Shown piece by piece: positions 17,767 to 26,525 of a stretch of DNA of 64,000 nt. Positions within the stretch are counted from its first letter, which is position 1. The number at the start of each line of letters is the position of its first letter. The notes below the pieces were generated by a model. That model saw only the letters and a program-made list of their open reading frames with translations. It was not told where the DNA came from and did no database searches. A program made the position numbers and the translations under genes. The DNA is taken from NCBI RefSeq assembly GCF_024519285.1, contig NZ_JAMZCY010000006.1, positions 62,001 through 126,000 of the forward strand, in the 5' to 3' direction. This DNA is from Cohnella sp. WQ 127256 (GTDB lineage: Bacteria > Bacillota > Bacilli > Paenibacillales > Paenibacillaceae).

Positions 17767-18204
17767 ATATCGAACAGTCGGTCCTACAATGATGAGCTGC
17801 AGAGGCAATGCAAATATAAAATTTTTAAAAACGAGTGAAAAGTAACTTTCAACTAATGATTCTCCAATGAGGCTGTTAGATAAATAAGCGGTCACCAATC
17901 CGTAAAGAGACATACAGAGAACCATTCCGCTTACCATACAAAGTGCTAGAGATAGGATCACTAAACCCTTCTTAGATTTGTCAAAGGGTAAGGAAAAAGC
18001 AATCTTCTTTGCCACTGGACCGACAACGAATATTTCCAATAAGGAAGCAATAATAAAGATGGTAACAAGTTGAATAAGTATTTCCTTTAGGGTTATCGTG
18101 CCAAGTAGGTCGTGTGTAAAAAAATTATAAAACATCATGAATACGACCATCCCAGCACACATCATCAATCCAAAATAAAATTCTTCTTTCTTTGTTGTAG
18201 GCAA
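17719..18204 (-). CDS. Small membrane protein, DUF2798-like
   Basis: 161 residues with four membrane segments in two similar hairpins (FYFGLMMCAGMVVFMMFYNF, and VILSLALCMVSGMVLCMSLY later). Each half carries a VGPVAKKIAF / VGPTVRYLFVKF style segment after the second helix, suggesting an internal duplication. This fits the DUF2798 family, whose function is unknown. Start is a TTG at 18204 with a weak purine-rich site. The 3' end overlaps folD tail-to-tail. Confidence 0.75.
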   Translation of the reverse strand: MPTTKKEEFYFGLMMCAGMVVFMMFYNFFTHDLLGTITLKEILIQLVTIFIIASLLEIFVVGPVAKKIAFSLPFDKSKKGLVILSLALCMVSGMVLCMSLYGLVTAYLSNSLIGESLVESYFSLVFKNFIFALPLQLIIVGPTVRYLFVKFVKVNRMTEAV

Positions 18205-18410
18205 TTTCCATCATCCCTTCTGTTTACTCTTGTAATTATAGAGAGAGAGATAGCCTCCTCATAAGTGAACAGATTGTGAACGTTTTAAGTTATAATATTT
18301 ACCATTTGAGCTAGGGTAGTACAACACTCGCCTGTTGACCTCGATGATCATTGCACCTATAATGATCACAAGAAATACCCATCAAGCGATGATCAAAGAC
18401 ATGATTTCCT

Positions 18411-18687
18411 TTACGAGCTTCACAGAGAGAGAGGTTCAGGCTGAAAGCCTCTCAAGCAAGCGGAAGCGAAATTACCCCTTTGTAGCTGTAACGTTGAACC
18501 TGTGAGCGTAACCCTTGGGTCACCACAGTAGTATGCGATACCGTCTTATCCCCGTTAATGGATACCGATTAAGGATCTTGCTCAACATGTTCTGGCCTAT
18601 TGCCAATTCATGATTGCGGCGGATCGAATTAGGGTGGAACCACGAGCTGAACGCACTCGTCCCTTTGTGGAGATGTGCGTTTTTTTG
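18411..18687 (+). ncRNA. T-box leader (threonyl-tRNA responsive) upstream of thrS
   Basis: Stem I base pairs TTACG (18411) with CGTAA near 18509; an AGAGAGAG bulge and GGCTGAAAGCC apical stem follow. ACC at 18498-18500 sits where the specifier codon is expected and would decode threonine. The T-box AGGGTGGAACCACGAG is at 18631-18646, and the terminator (CGCAC 18652-18656 with GTGCG 18675-18679, then seven T) ends the leader. Uncharged tRNA-Thr should stabilise the antiterminator and permit thrS transcription. The specifier assignment is a best reading, not proof. Confidence 0.9.
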
Positions 18688-18716
18688 CGTTCAAATAAAC
18701 CCTAGGAGGCTTAATC

Positions 18717-20630
18717 ATGGTCATCAAAGTTACATTGCCGGATGGAAAGATACGAGAGGTAGAACAGGGGACGACGATTGAACAGGTAGCGGAGCTCATC
18801 AGCCTAAGCCTGAAGAAAAGCGCGGTAGCAGGCAAAATAAATGGCATTCCCGTTGATCTGAATAGGTCGATCGAGGAGGATAGCCACATCGAGATTATTA
18901 CACTCGACAGCAAAGAAGGCTTAGAGGTTTATCGTCATAGCACAGCCCATCTGATGGCCCAAGCGATCAAGAGAATCTACGGGGATCAAGCCGTAAAGCT
19001 GGGAATCGGACCGGTGATTCAGGACGGATTTTATTATGATATCGATATTGAGAAGCCGTTATCTATCGATGATCTTGTCGCCATTGAACGTGAGATGGGG
19101 AAGATTGTGCAAGAGAACCTTCCTATCGTTCGACGTGTTGTAAGTCGACGGGAGGCGAAGAACCTATTCGAGAAGCTTGAGGATCCGCTCAAGCTAGAGC
19201 TCATCCGGGATCTGCCGGAGGATGCCGTTATTACCCTGTATGAACAAGGGGAATTCGTGGATCTTTGCCGGGGACCTCATCTCCCATCCACGGGTCGAAT
19301 CAAGGCGTTTAAGCTGCTTAATGTGGCGGGCGCATACTGGCGTGGCGACTCTAACAATAAGGTGCTTCAGCGAATCTATGGCACTTCTTTTCCGAAGGGT
19401 GACCAATTATCTGAGCATCTGAGCCTGTTGGAGGAAGCTAAGAAACGGGATCACCGTAAGCTGGGCAAAGAGCTTGAGTTGTTCATGTTCTCCGAAGAAG
19501 CGCCAGGTATGCCGTTCTATCTTCCGAAGGGAATGACGCTCCGGACAGAGCTTGAGAACTTCTCGCGCGAAGTTCAGAACAAAGGGGAATATGATGAAGT
19601 GCGTACCCCGTTTATGATGAATAGTCGGGTATGGGAGAATTCGGGGCATTGGGATCATTACAAAGACAATATGTACTTTACTCAGGTAGATGAAACGAAG
19701 TTTGCGCTTAAGCCGATGAACTGTCCGGGACACATGCTTATTTTCAAAAACAGTCTGCATTCATATCGAGAGCTACCTATACGCATATCTGAATTTGGTC
19801 AGGTTCATCGTCATGAGTATTCGGGGGCACTTAACGGAATGATGCGGGTTCGCACATTTTGTCAGGATGATGCTCACATTTTCCTGCGGCCAGATCAGAT
19901 TGAAGATGAAATCAGTAAGGTGATTGCTCTAATCGACCACATTTATCAGGTGTTCGGCTTTGAATATAAGATCGAGCTGTCGACTCGGCCTGAGGATTTC
20001 ATGGGTTCGGAAGAGATATGGGATAAGGCGGAACAATCGTTGCAGAATGTGTTGGAGAAGCGGGGGATCGATTATCATCTCAATGAGGGCGATGGAGCCT
20101 TTTACGGACCGAAAATCGACTTTCATATTCTTGATGCACTTAAACGTAGCTGGCAATGTGGAACGATTCAGCTAGATTTTCAGATGCCGGGGAAATTCGA
20201 TCTTACGTACATCGGTGAGGATAATAACAAGCATTGTCCGGTCGTTATTCACCGCGCGGTTTACGGCTCGATTGATCGGTTTATAGGTATGCTGACTGAG
20301 CACTACAGCGGGGCGTTTCCACTCTGGTTAGCTCCCGTGCAAGCGAAGTTGCTACCGGTCTCGGACAACTTTATTGATTATGCGCTCCAAGTTAAGCAAG
20401 AACTCGCGGAAGCGGGAATTCGCGTGGACGTCGATATTAGAGCGGAGAAGCTAGGCTACAAAATCCGCGAAGCACAGTTGGAGAAGGTTCCTTACATGTT
20501 CGTAATCGGAGAGAAGGAGAGAATCTCTGGAACTGTGGCGGTTAGACATCGAGGAGAAGGGGATATCGGCTCCATGTCGGTGTCTGAGATAGCCGCGCAT
20601 ATGGTGAAGGAAATCCAAGAGAAGAGATAG
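18717..20630 (+). CDS. thrS: Threonyl-tRNA synthetase
   Basis: 637 residues, class II synthetase. Order: TGS domain (1-60, MVIKVTLPDGKIREVEQGTT), editing domain with HRSTAHLMAQAIKRIYG and DLCRGPH, catalytic core with zinc ligand Cys in KPMNCPGHMLIF, motif 2 (HRHEYSGALNGMMRVRTF), motif 3 (VIHRAVYGSIDRFIGML) and an anticodon-binding C-terminus. ATG at 18717 follows GGAGG. The T-box upstream couples it to threonine starvation. B. subtilis has both ThrS and a T-box-controlled ThrZ; a second copy elsewhere here is possible. Confidence 0.97.
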   Translation: MVIKVTLPDGKIREVEQGTTIEQVAELISLSLKKSAVAGKINGIPVDLNRSIEEDSHIEIITLDSKEGLEVYRHSTAHLMAQAIKRIYGDQAVKLGIGPVIQDGFYYDIDIEKPLSIDDLVAIEREMGKIVQENLPIVRRVVSRREAKNLFEKLEDPLKLELIRDLPEDAVITLYEQGEFVDLCRGPHLPSTGRIKAFKLLNVAGAYWRGDSNNKVLQRIYGTSFPKGDQLSEHLSLLEEAKKRDHRKLGKELELFMFSEEAPGMPFYLPKGMTLRTELENFSREVQNKGEYDEVRTPFMMNSRVWENSGHWDHYKDNMYFTQVDETKFALKPMNCPGHMLIFKNSLHSYRELPIRISEFGQVHRHEYSGALNGMMRVRTFCQDDAHIFLRPDQIEDEISKVIALIDHIYQVFGFEYKIELSTRPEDFMGSEEIWDKAEQSLQNVLEKRGIDYHLNEGDGAFYGPKIDFHILDALKRSWQCGTIQLDFQMPGKFDLTYIGEDNNKHCPVVIHRAVYGSIDRFIGMLTEHYSGAFPLWLAPVQAKLLPVSDNFIDYALQVKQELAEAGIRVDVDIRAEKLGYKIREAQLEKVPYMFVIGEKERISGTVAVRHRGEGDIGSMSVSEIAAHMVKEIQEKR

Positions 20631-20672
20631 TGGAGTACCCTCACATGGGCGCTGTCTAAGGATTGAACAAGA

Positions 20673-20717
20673 AAACCCCACCTCAAGCCTACATTAAAGT
20701 GGCTTCGGGTGGGGTTT
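20673..20717. terminator. Bidirectional terminator between thrS and amino acid ABC operon
   Basis: AAACCCCACC (20673-20682) pairs with GGTGGGGTTT (20708-20717); the stem extends with AAGCC/GGCTT. It lies between convergent stops at 20630 and 20731. Confidence 0.85.
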
Positions 20718-20730
20718 GTTGTATGCACAT

Positions 20731-21453
20731 TTATAATACCTGCTCCAAAAAACGAGCGGCGCGTTCACTCTGCGGATTGCTGAAAAATTGCTCCGGAGTC
20801 GCCCGTTCAACGAGCTTCCCATCATCGAGGAAGTAGATCGTATCTGCAGCTTCGCGTGCAAATTTCATCTCGTGGGTGACGATAAGCATTGTCATCCCAC
20901 TGTCTGCGAGTGTGCGAATAACGTTCAGAACCTCTTTGACCATCTCAGGATCGAGCGCCGAGGTTGGTTCGTCGAAGAGCATAATATCAGGCTCCATCGC
21001 CAAGCTGCGTGCAATGGCGACACGTTGTTTCTGTCCACCGGAGAGCCGTGAAGGATAACTATCGGCTTTATCCGAAAGACCGACTCTGGCGAGTAGTTCA
21101 TGGGCTTTAGCCCGAGCAGCTTCCACGGATAATCCCTTAACCTCGATAGGTGCAAAGGTAATATTGTCGAGCACGGTCATGTGGGGAAACAGATGAAAGT
21201 GCTGAAACACCATGCCAATTCGCAGACGAACTTGAGCAGCATCGACTTTTGGATTCGTCAACTCCACCCCATCAATCGTTATGGTGCCGGAGGTTGGGGT
21301 TTCGAGTAGGTTCAGACAGCGTAGAAAAGTCGATTTGCCAGAGCCGGACGGTCCGATCAACGCGACAACCTCGCCCTGATCTACTTGGGTCGAGATGCCT
21401 TTAAGCACCTGAGCTTTGCCAAAGGCTTTCGTTAAATTCGTTATGTTAATCAC
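20731..21453 (-). CDS. Polar amino acid ABC transporter ATP-binding protein (GlnQ-like)
   Basis: 240 residues, exactly the usual GlnQ/ArtP length. Walker A GPSGSGKSTFLRCLN, signature RLSGGQKQRVAIAR, Walker B IMLFDEPTSALDPE and switch IVTHEMKFAREA are all present. GTG at 21453 is chosen because AAAGGAG is 11 bases upstream and homologues start there; a reading from 21582 would add 43 residues that translate the permease end out of frame. The start overlaps the fused binding-protein/permease stop by eight bases, indicating coupling. Confidence 0.93.
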   Translation of the reverse strand: MINITNLTKAFGKAQVLKGISTQVDQGEVVALIGPSGSGKSTFLRCLNLLETPTSGTITIDGVELTNPKVDAAQVRLRIGMVFQHFHLFPHMTVLDNITFAPIEVKGLSVEAARAKAHELLARVGLSDKADSYPSRLSGGQKQRVAIARSLAMEPDIMLFDEPTSALDPEMVKEVLNVIRTLADSGMTMLIVTHEMKFAREAADTIYFLDDGKLVERATPEQFFSNPQSERAARFLEQVL

Positions 21454-22936
21454 TTCGGCGTAGTCTCCTTTCCAGCATACGAGCAAGAGATGTGAGTACG
21501 AGCACAAGCACGTAATAGATCGCGGCAACAAGCAGCAGCGCCTCGAAAGAACGGAAGGTGCTAGCTCTAACAACGTCGGCACGACGCATCAATTCGGTGA
21601 CTCCGATGACGGAGACGAGCGAAGATTCCTTAAGCAGAGCGACGAATTCATTCACCAGCGCGGGCAAAATGTGACGAAGAGCCTGTGGGAATATGATGCG
21701 CACCATCATTTTCCGATAAGGAATCCCAAGGGCAATCGAGGCTTCTCGTTGACCCTTGTCAACCGCCATAATCCCGCCGCGAATCGTTTCCGATAAGTAC
21801 GCTGCTGAATTCAGTCCGAACGCAAGTCCTGCTGCAAGTAGTGCAGGGATGTCGAAGTTGAATAGCTGCGGAACCGCATAATAGATAAGCGTAAGCTGTA
21901 CGAGCAAAGGCGTTCCGCGGAATACCGAGGTATAAGCGGTAGCAAACCATTGCAACGGTCGAATACCCGAGATTTTGAAGAGAGAGAGAATCGTTCCCCA
22001 GAATAATCCGAGTAAGGCAGAGACGAGCGTGAACAGCAAGGTGACATATACGCCCTTAAGAATATAAGGTACGTACCCATCCAGCACGCGAAAATCAATA
22101 TTGAGGAAGCCTGTCTGCCCCGATGTGTCTGCTTGCTTTTCTTCGAACCATTTATCGATAATGTTTTGCAGCTCACCATTTTCCTTCATCTGATCGAGCA
22201 TACGATTGAAGTCGGCGACTAGCGCGGTCTGCTTAGGAAATGCGATGGCATATCCGTTAGCTTCCTCCACGACTGGAATGAAGTTCATGGCAAGATCCGA
22301 GTTTGCAAGGACCATTTCAATCGCGACGGCATCTTCAACAATTGCGGCATCGATTCGCCCAGAGTTCAATTCTTGAATAAGGTCGGCAATTTTATTGAGC
22401 TTTTTGTGCTTAGCGCCCGGTATCGTTTCTGCGAACTGATCTTGAGTGGAGCCAAGCTGGGTCCCGACGAGCTTGCCCGAGAGCTGTTCGACGGTTTCGA
22501 ATCCATTTTTTTTCTGGGAGACGATCGTATTCCGCGCGGTGTAGTAGCTATCGGAGAAAGCTACGCTTTTCTTGCGCTCATCGGTAACCGACATCCCGGA
22601 CATGACGAAATCGACTCGCTCCGTTTGAAGGGCGGCGATCAGTCCGCTAAAGTCCATACTGGTAATCTCCAGCTCATAGCCGAGCTGACTCGTAATGTAT
22701 TTGGCGATGTCGATATCCAAACCGACAATTTCACCGTTATTTTTCGCATCTACACTTTCATAAGGAGGGTAGTCGGGGGAAGTCCCCATCACGAGTTTCT
22801 TGACTGCTGACGTAGGCTCTTTTGCCGCATGAGCCAAATCGGTCTTAGCTAATGAAGTTATGGATATGATCGATAACAGCAGAAGCGTGAAGACAATGAG
22901 CGGAATGTACAAGCGTTGTAGTCTGTTTCTATTCAT
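21446..22936 (-). CDS. Fused amino acid-binding protein and permease (GlnH-GlnP type)
   Basis: 496 residues. An N-terminal hydrophobic segment (LYIPLIVFTLLLLSIISI) is followed by a solute-binding domain: GTSPDYPPYESVDAKNNGEI, then DFVMSGMSVTDERKKSVAF, ending at about residue 265. The rest is a HisM/GlnP permease domain with the ATPase-contact loop EASIALGIPYRKMMVRIIFP. One polypeptide thus carries binding and transport functions, as known in Gram-positive GlnPQ systems. Two copies with the ATPase dimer would make the transporter. ATG at 22936 follows AGAGGAAA; upstream codons lack a site. Substrate is a polar amino acid or possibly cystine. Confidence 0.93.
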   Translation of the reverse strand: MNRNRLQRLYIPLIVFTLLLLSIISITSLAKTDLAHAAKEPTSAVKKLVMGTSPDYPPYESVDAKNNGEIVGLDIDIAKYITSQLGYELEITSMDFSGLIAALQTERVDFVMSGMSVTDERKKSVAFSDSYYTARNTIVSQKKNGFETVEQLSGKLVGTQLGSTQDQFAETIPGAKHKKLNKIADLIQELNSGRIDAAIVEDAVAIEMVLANSDLAMNFIPVVEEANGYAIAFPKQTALVADFNRMLDQMKENGELQNIIDKWFEEKQADTSGQTGFLNIDFRVLDGYVPYILKGVYVTLLFTLVSALLGLFWGTILSLFKISGIRPLQWFATAYTSVFRGTPLLVQLTLIYYAVPQLFNFDIPALLAAGLAFGLNSAAYLSETIRGGIMAVDKGQREASIALGIPYRKMMVRIIFPQALRHILPALVNEFVALLKESSLVSVIGVTELMRRADVVRASTFRSFEALLLVAAIYYVLVLVLTSLARMLERRLRRSD

Positions 22937-23159
22937 AATTTCCTCTTTCTTGTGCGTATGGACTGTGACATATTTATCGACTTCCAAGTATAAGCCGATT
23001 GTTAAGTGAAGTGAATAGTTGGAGGTATACAAAACCGATCCAATTATTTCCTCCCCTTATCATTTACATTCTGTTGATAAATATCATGGAAGGTGACAAA
23101 GAGCTCAACCAGAATTTTAAGGTCGTGCAGTGGGAGCGAATTGCGAAGGGTGCAGCAGA

Positions 23160-23193
23160 GGCTGTCCCAAAGGTGAAAACTTTTGAGACAGCC
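23160..23193. repeat. Hairpin resembling an insertion-sequence end, remnant
   Basis: GGCTGTC (23160-23166) pairs with GACAGCC (23187-23193), with CAAAGG/CTTTTG inside. Ends of this kind are common in IS families of Bacillota. No transposase reading frame survives in 22937-23338, so this is at most a relic; it could equally be a plain terminator. Confidence 0.3.
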
Positions 23194-23278
23194 AAGTTGA
23201 TCCACGCAATCTAGAATTGCGTAGCTTCAATTAAGATAGCTTGTTTGCTGAAGCTTGTTTGGTGGCGAAAAAGAAAAA

Positions 23279-23310
23279 GCAACGGCGGATGGTGCGCCGT
23301 TGCTTTATTT
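23279..23310. terminator. Bidirectional terminator downstream of TerC gene
   Basis: GCAACGGCG (23279-23287) pairs perfectly with CGCCGTTGC (23295-23303). T tracts flank both sides (TTTATTT on plus; TTTTTCTTTTT on minus). It ends the minus-strand TerC transcript. Confidence 0.8.
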
Positions 23311-23338
23311 GATGTGTTCGGAAAGGTGGTATGCTTAA

Positions 23339-24118
23339 TTATGCCGCTTTGGACGGCTCTTTATCTTTACTCTTTCCAGACAACAACCACCCGGTTAAGG
23401 CGATGCCCAGAAGCACCACATAGAAGGTCAGCTTCCAGCCTGTTGATTCCGCAAAATCGTGGGGGATGACGTTTAGAGACGGATGCGCCAGCGTATGGAC
23501 CGCCAGCTTGACACCGACCCAGCCGACGATAACGAAAGCAGCAACTTCCAAAGAAGGTCTGCTCTCCAGCAGCTTCACGAACATATTCGCGGCGAATCGC
23601 ATAATGATAAGACCGATAAATCCGCCTAGGAAAATTACGATGAAGTGTCCGCCGTCCATTCCGCCGATCTTAGGCAAGGTTGTAGTTGGCAACGCGACGG
23701 CTAGAGCGACTGCGGCTAGAATGGAGTCGATGGCAAAAGCGATATCCGCAACCTCGACCTTGAAAACCGTCATCCAGAATCCGCTTTTTTTCTTTTCCGA
23801 GCTCTTGTCCGCGGATTGTTCGCCCTTCTTCACGATGAGCTTACGGAAAATGTGGTTCAATGCAATAAACAGAAGGTATAAAGCTCCTATAGCTTGTACC
23901 TGCCATACGTCCACCAAGAACGAGATCACGAATAACGAAGCGAAGCGGAATACGAACGCACCTGCTAAACCGTAGAATAATGCCTTCTTCCGTTCCTGCT
24001 CAGGCAAGTGTTTCACCATAATGGCAAGCACAAGAGCGTTGTCGGCAGCGAGCAATCCTTCAAGCGCAATAAGTACGAGCAGTACCCAACCATACTCCAA
24101 CAATAAACCGAAATCCAT
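23339..24118 (-). CDS. TerC-family membrane protein (YkoY-like), probable Mn2+ exporter
   Basis: 259 residues with seven to eight helices. Metal-coordinating acidic residues lie within helices in the family signatures ALEGLLAADNALVLAIMV and VEVADIAFAIDSILAAVALA. A charged loop (KKGEQSADKSSEKKK) separates the halves. TerC proteins with these motifs export manganese in B. subtilis, and the upstream manganese riboswitch supports that role here. ATG at 24118 follows GGGGAT. Protection from excess manganese and metalation of exported enzymes are the known family roles. Confidence 0.92.
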   Translation of the reverse strand: MDFGLLLEYGWVLLVLIALEGLLAADNALVLAIMVKHLPEQERKKALFYGLAGAFVFRFASLFVISFLVDVWQVQAIGALYLLFIALNHIFRKLIVKKGEQSADKSSEKKKSGFWMTVFKVEVADIAFAIDSILAAVALAVALPTTTLPKIGGMDGGHFIVIFLGGFIGLIIMRFAANMFVKLLESRPSLEVAAFVIVGWVGVKLAVHTLAHPSLNVIPHDFAESTGWKLTFYVVLLGIALTGWLLSGKSKDKEPSKAA

Positions 24119-24177
24119 TTGACATCCCCCTGGAGTAAAATATTTACTTTAATATCTAGTCTTTCCCAAAATACACA

Positions 24178-24302
24178 AGAGACCTTCACCGAATTTGGAC
24201 AAAGGTCTCGCTGATAACGCCGTATTGGTCATACGGATAATAAAGCCGAACCCTTAGCAGGCTCTCGTGACTTTATGTTACATTGCAGCTACTCCCTTTG
24301 GA
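24178..24302 (-). ncRNA. yybP-ykoY manganese riboswitch upstream of TerC gene
   Basis: Read on the minus strand, AAAGGGAGTAGCTGC (near 24299-24285) opens the element, the usual five-prime signature. The closing part reads GCGAGACCTTTGTCC and GGTGAAGGTCTCTTGTG, which contains the self-complementary GAGACCTT/AAGGTCTC stem typical of the 3' half. A paired CCGTAT/ATACGG arm lies between. Mn2+ binding would be expected to turn on the TerC exporter about 60 bases downstream. Confidence 0.88.
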
Positions 24303-24564
24303 GTTAGGGTTTCTATGCGGTTTGTGGAAAAGCATCTCAGGGAATAAATACGTAGCTTTAGTGACATGGTTTCAATTGTATATCCGGTTACCGCGACGAA
24401 GAGTTGGAGGACGCCAGCATCAAACGGGGCATGTTCTAATGTGAAAGGAAAATTTCTCCGAATACTAAACAAAAAAAGAATTTAATTACCTTTATGCTTG
24501 TCATAGAGTCTGGAATCTACTATGCTTAATCTATATATCAATACTAGAAGCGGGTGGGGAAAGG

Positions 24565-25434
24565 TTGGCTAGAGTAGGTCCTAAGCTTAATCAATCGAAT
24601 ACATTACTGATGATTTCAAGTGTGTATTCTTCTTTATCGAAAGCGGAGAAGAAAGTAGCGGACGCGGTTCTGGGCAATCCGGAGGAAGCGGTTCTAGCTA
24701 CGGTAACGGATTTGGCTGAACAGGCGGGAGTCGGAGAAACTTCTGTCATTCGGTTCTGTCGTACGCTTGGATTCCGAGGGTATCACGAGTTCAAATTGTC
24801 TGTTGCGCAAAATTTGGTGGATCGCCCGTCTTCGTTGTCGGATGCGGTCATCGATCAAGCGGATGACATGATAACGGTTGCTCGCAAGGTGTCGATGTAC
24901 CATGAAACGATGCTGAAGAACACGGTTGAACTTCTCGGCGAGGAAAGCTTGGGGCTTGCGGTCGACTTGATGTTGACGGCCAATAAAATTTACGTATACG
25001 GAGTAGGGTCATCCGGGATTACGGCACTTGATCTACACTATCGGCTCATGCGGACGGGGTTTAATGTTGAAGCTCACCGGGACTCGCATATCATTGCTAT
25101 GTCGGCTTCGCTCGTGAAGACGGGGGATCTCGTCTTCGTCATCTCAACGTCCGGTAGCACTAGAGACGTGGTTGATCCAGTGAAGCAAGCTAAGGCAAAC
25201 GGAGCTTCTGTCATCTGTATGACAAGCCATTATCGTTCACCGATTGTCGCTTATGCCGATGTGGTGTTGCTCGTTCCCTCCAGAGAGATGCCCACTGAGG
25301 GTGGTGCGCTGTCGACGAAGTTCATGCAGATTCATCTGCTAAGCATTCTGACGACGATCTTGTCGTTGAAGATGGAAGGGGCGGGACAGGCTTTGGAGAA
25401 AACTGCTCGCTCGGTCGTGGACAAGCTCTATTAA
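24565..25434 (+). CDS. MurR/RpiR-family regulator with SIS domain
   Basis: 289 residues. Residues 1-85 form the RpiR helix-turn-helix (LSKAEKKVADAVL, then AGVGETSVIRFCRTLGFRGY). Residues about 110-270 form a phosphosugar-binding SIS domain with YGVGSSGITALDLHYRLM and VISTSGSTRDVVDPVKQAKA. TTG at 24565 follows GGGGAAAGG. It sits first in the amino-sugar region, 75 bases before the ROK kinase, and should sense a sugar phosphate such as ManNAc-6-P or GlcNAc-6-P. Likely targets are the AT-rich palindromes around nanE. Confidence 0.92.
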   Translation: MARVGPKLNQSNTLLMISSVYSSLSKAEKKVADAVLGNPEEAVLATVTDLAEQAGVGETSVIRFCRTLGFRGYHEFKLSVAQNLVDRPSSLSDAVIDQADDMITVARKVSMYHETMLKNTVELLGEESLGLAVDLMLTANKIYVYGVGSSGITALDLHYRLMRTGFNVEAHRDSHIIAMSASLVKTGDLVFVISTSGSTRDVVDPVKQAKANGASVICMTSHYRSPIVAYADVVLLVPSREMPTEGGALSTKFMQIHLLSILTTILSLKMEGAGQALEKTARSVVDKLY

Positions 25435-25508
25435 TCGAAAAAGATTCCGCGTGTATATTGGATTTGAGCAACTTAGAGTACATCTGCCAACAATGGAAGG
25501 TGACAAGA

Positions 25509-26453
25509 ATGGAATACGCAATCGGGGTGGACATCGGCGGAACGAAGATTCATTTCGCAGTTGTGGATCGAGAGGGACGCATCGTTGACAGTCATCGGGT
25601 GCCGAGTGAAGCGCAGCTAGGTGCGGACCACGTGATGAGCTTGGTGCTCCAAGGTGTTGACACAATGATTCAACGAATGCCGAGTGGATCGAAAGCGTCT
25701 GGGATCGGCGTAGGAAGTGCCGGTCAGATTAATTTCGTAACTGGAACGGTAGAGTATGCGGGTTCTCAGCTTCCGGGGTGGACTGGAACTCCGATCACGA
25801 GGATCTTGAAGGAACGTTATCTTCTTCCTGCGTATGCCGATAACGATGTGAACGCGATTGCTGTTGCGGAGCAAATGTATGGTGCGGGGCGCGGCTTGGA
25901 CAGCTTTATCGTCGTTGCCTTGGGCACGGGAATCGGCGGCGCGATCGTCGAAGCGGGGCGTGTCGTTCGAGGCGCGAAAGGCTGTGCGGGAGAACTGGGG
26001 CATGTGTCCGTTGATTTTAACGGCCCGATTTGCGAAAACTGCGGAAACAATGGTTGCGTTGAGCTCTATGCCTCCGGATCGGGAATAGCGAGACTGGGTC
26101 GGGAAGTGTTGGCTGGAGCAGGCGGGATTGTTCCGTGGCAGCCGGATTCCAGGGCGATCACGCAGGCGTGGCTTCAGGGCGAGCGATATGCCTCTCAAGT
26201 AATGGATATCGCGATTCGCGCGTTAGCGGCGGCGATTGCAGGCTATATTCATATGTGTAATCCTCAAGCGGTTATCTTGGGCGGCGGAGTAGCGGAGGCG
26301 GGTGCTCCGTTCTTGAACGCGTTAGATCAAGAAATTAAGAGTCGCACGTCCACGGCTGTCAGATCTGCATATCGCCTTCTTCCGGCATATGTCGGGAATG
26401 ACGCGGGTGTAATCGGAGCTGCCGCTCAGGTATGGCTCTACGGGAACGGTTAA
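25509..26453 (+). CDS. ROK-family sugar kinase (possible N-acetylmannosamine kinase)
   Basis: About 314 residues. ATP-binding IGVDIGGTKIHFAVVD is at the start, the catalytic Asp lies in YADNDVNAIAVAEQMYGAG, then GTGIGGAIV, and the zinc site is ELGHVSVDFNGPICENCGNN followed by GCVE, as in ROK sugar kinases. ATG at 25509 is about seven bases from GGAAGGTGA. Beside NanE and an RpiR regulator, phosphorylation of ManNAc is the best inference; glucokinase or GlcNAc kinase cannot be excluded. It is terminated by the hairpin at 26469-26525. Confidence 0.88.
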   Translation: MEYAIGVDIGGTKIHFAVVDREGRIVDSHRVPSEAQLGADHVMSLVLQGVDTMIQRMPSGSKASGIGVGSAGQINFVTGTVEYAGSQLPGWTGTPITRILKERYLLPAYADNDVNAIAVAEQMYGAGRGLDSFIVVALGTGIGGAIVEAGRVVRGAKGCAGELGHVSVDFNGPICENCGNNGCVELYASGSGIARLGREVLAGAGGIVPWQPDSRAITQAWLQGERYASQVMDIAIRALAAAIAGYIHMCNPQAVILGGGVAEAGAPFLNALDQEIKSRTSTAVRSAYRLLPAYVGNDAGVIGAAAQVWLYGNG

Positions 26454-26468
26454 TGTAACGGCAATAGT

Positions 26469-26525
26469 CAGGCCCCTTACGAGAAGCGATAGCTTCATGC
26501 GCAAGGGGCCTGGCTCTTTATTTTT
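26469..26525 (+). terminator. Terminator after ROK kinase
   Basis: CAGGCCCCTT (26469-26478) pairs with AAGGGGCCTG (26503-26512), with a T-rich tail to 26525. It overlaps the last bases of the convergent DUF4127 gene. Confidence 0.85.

Noticed and set aside
23037-23214. Short plus-strand frame (ends AKLIHAI)
   Set aside because: No ribosome site at any start, runs through an IS-like hairpin, and composition is unremarkable.
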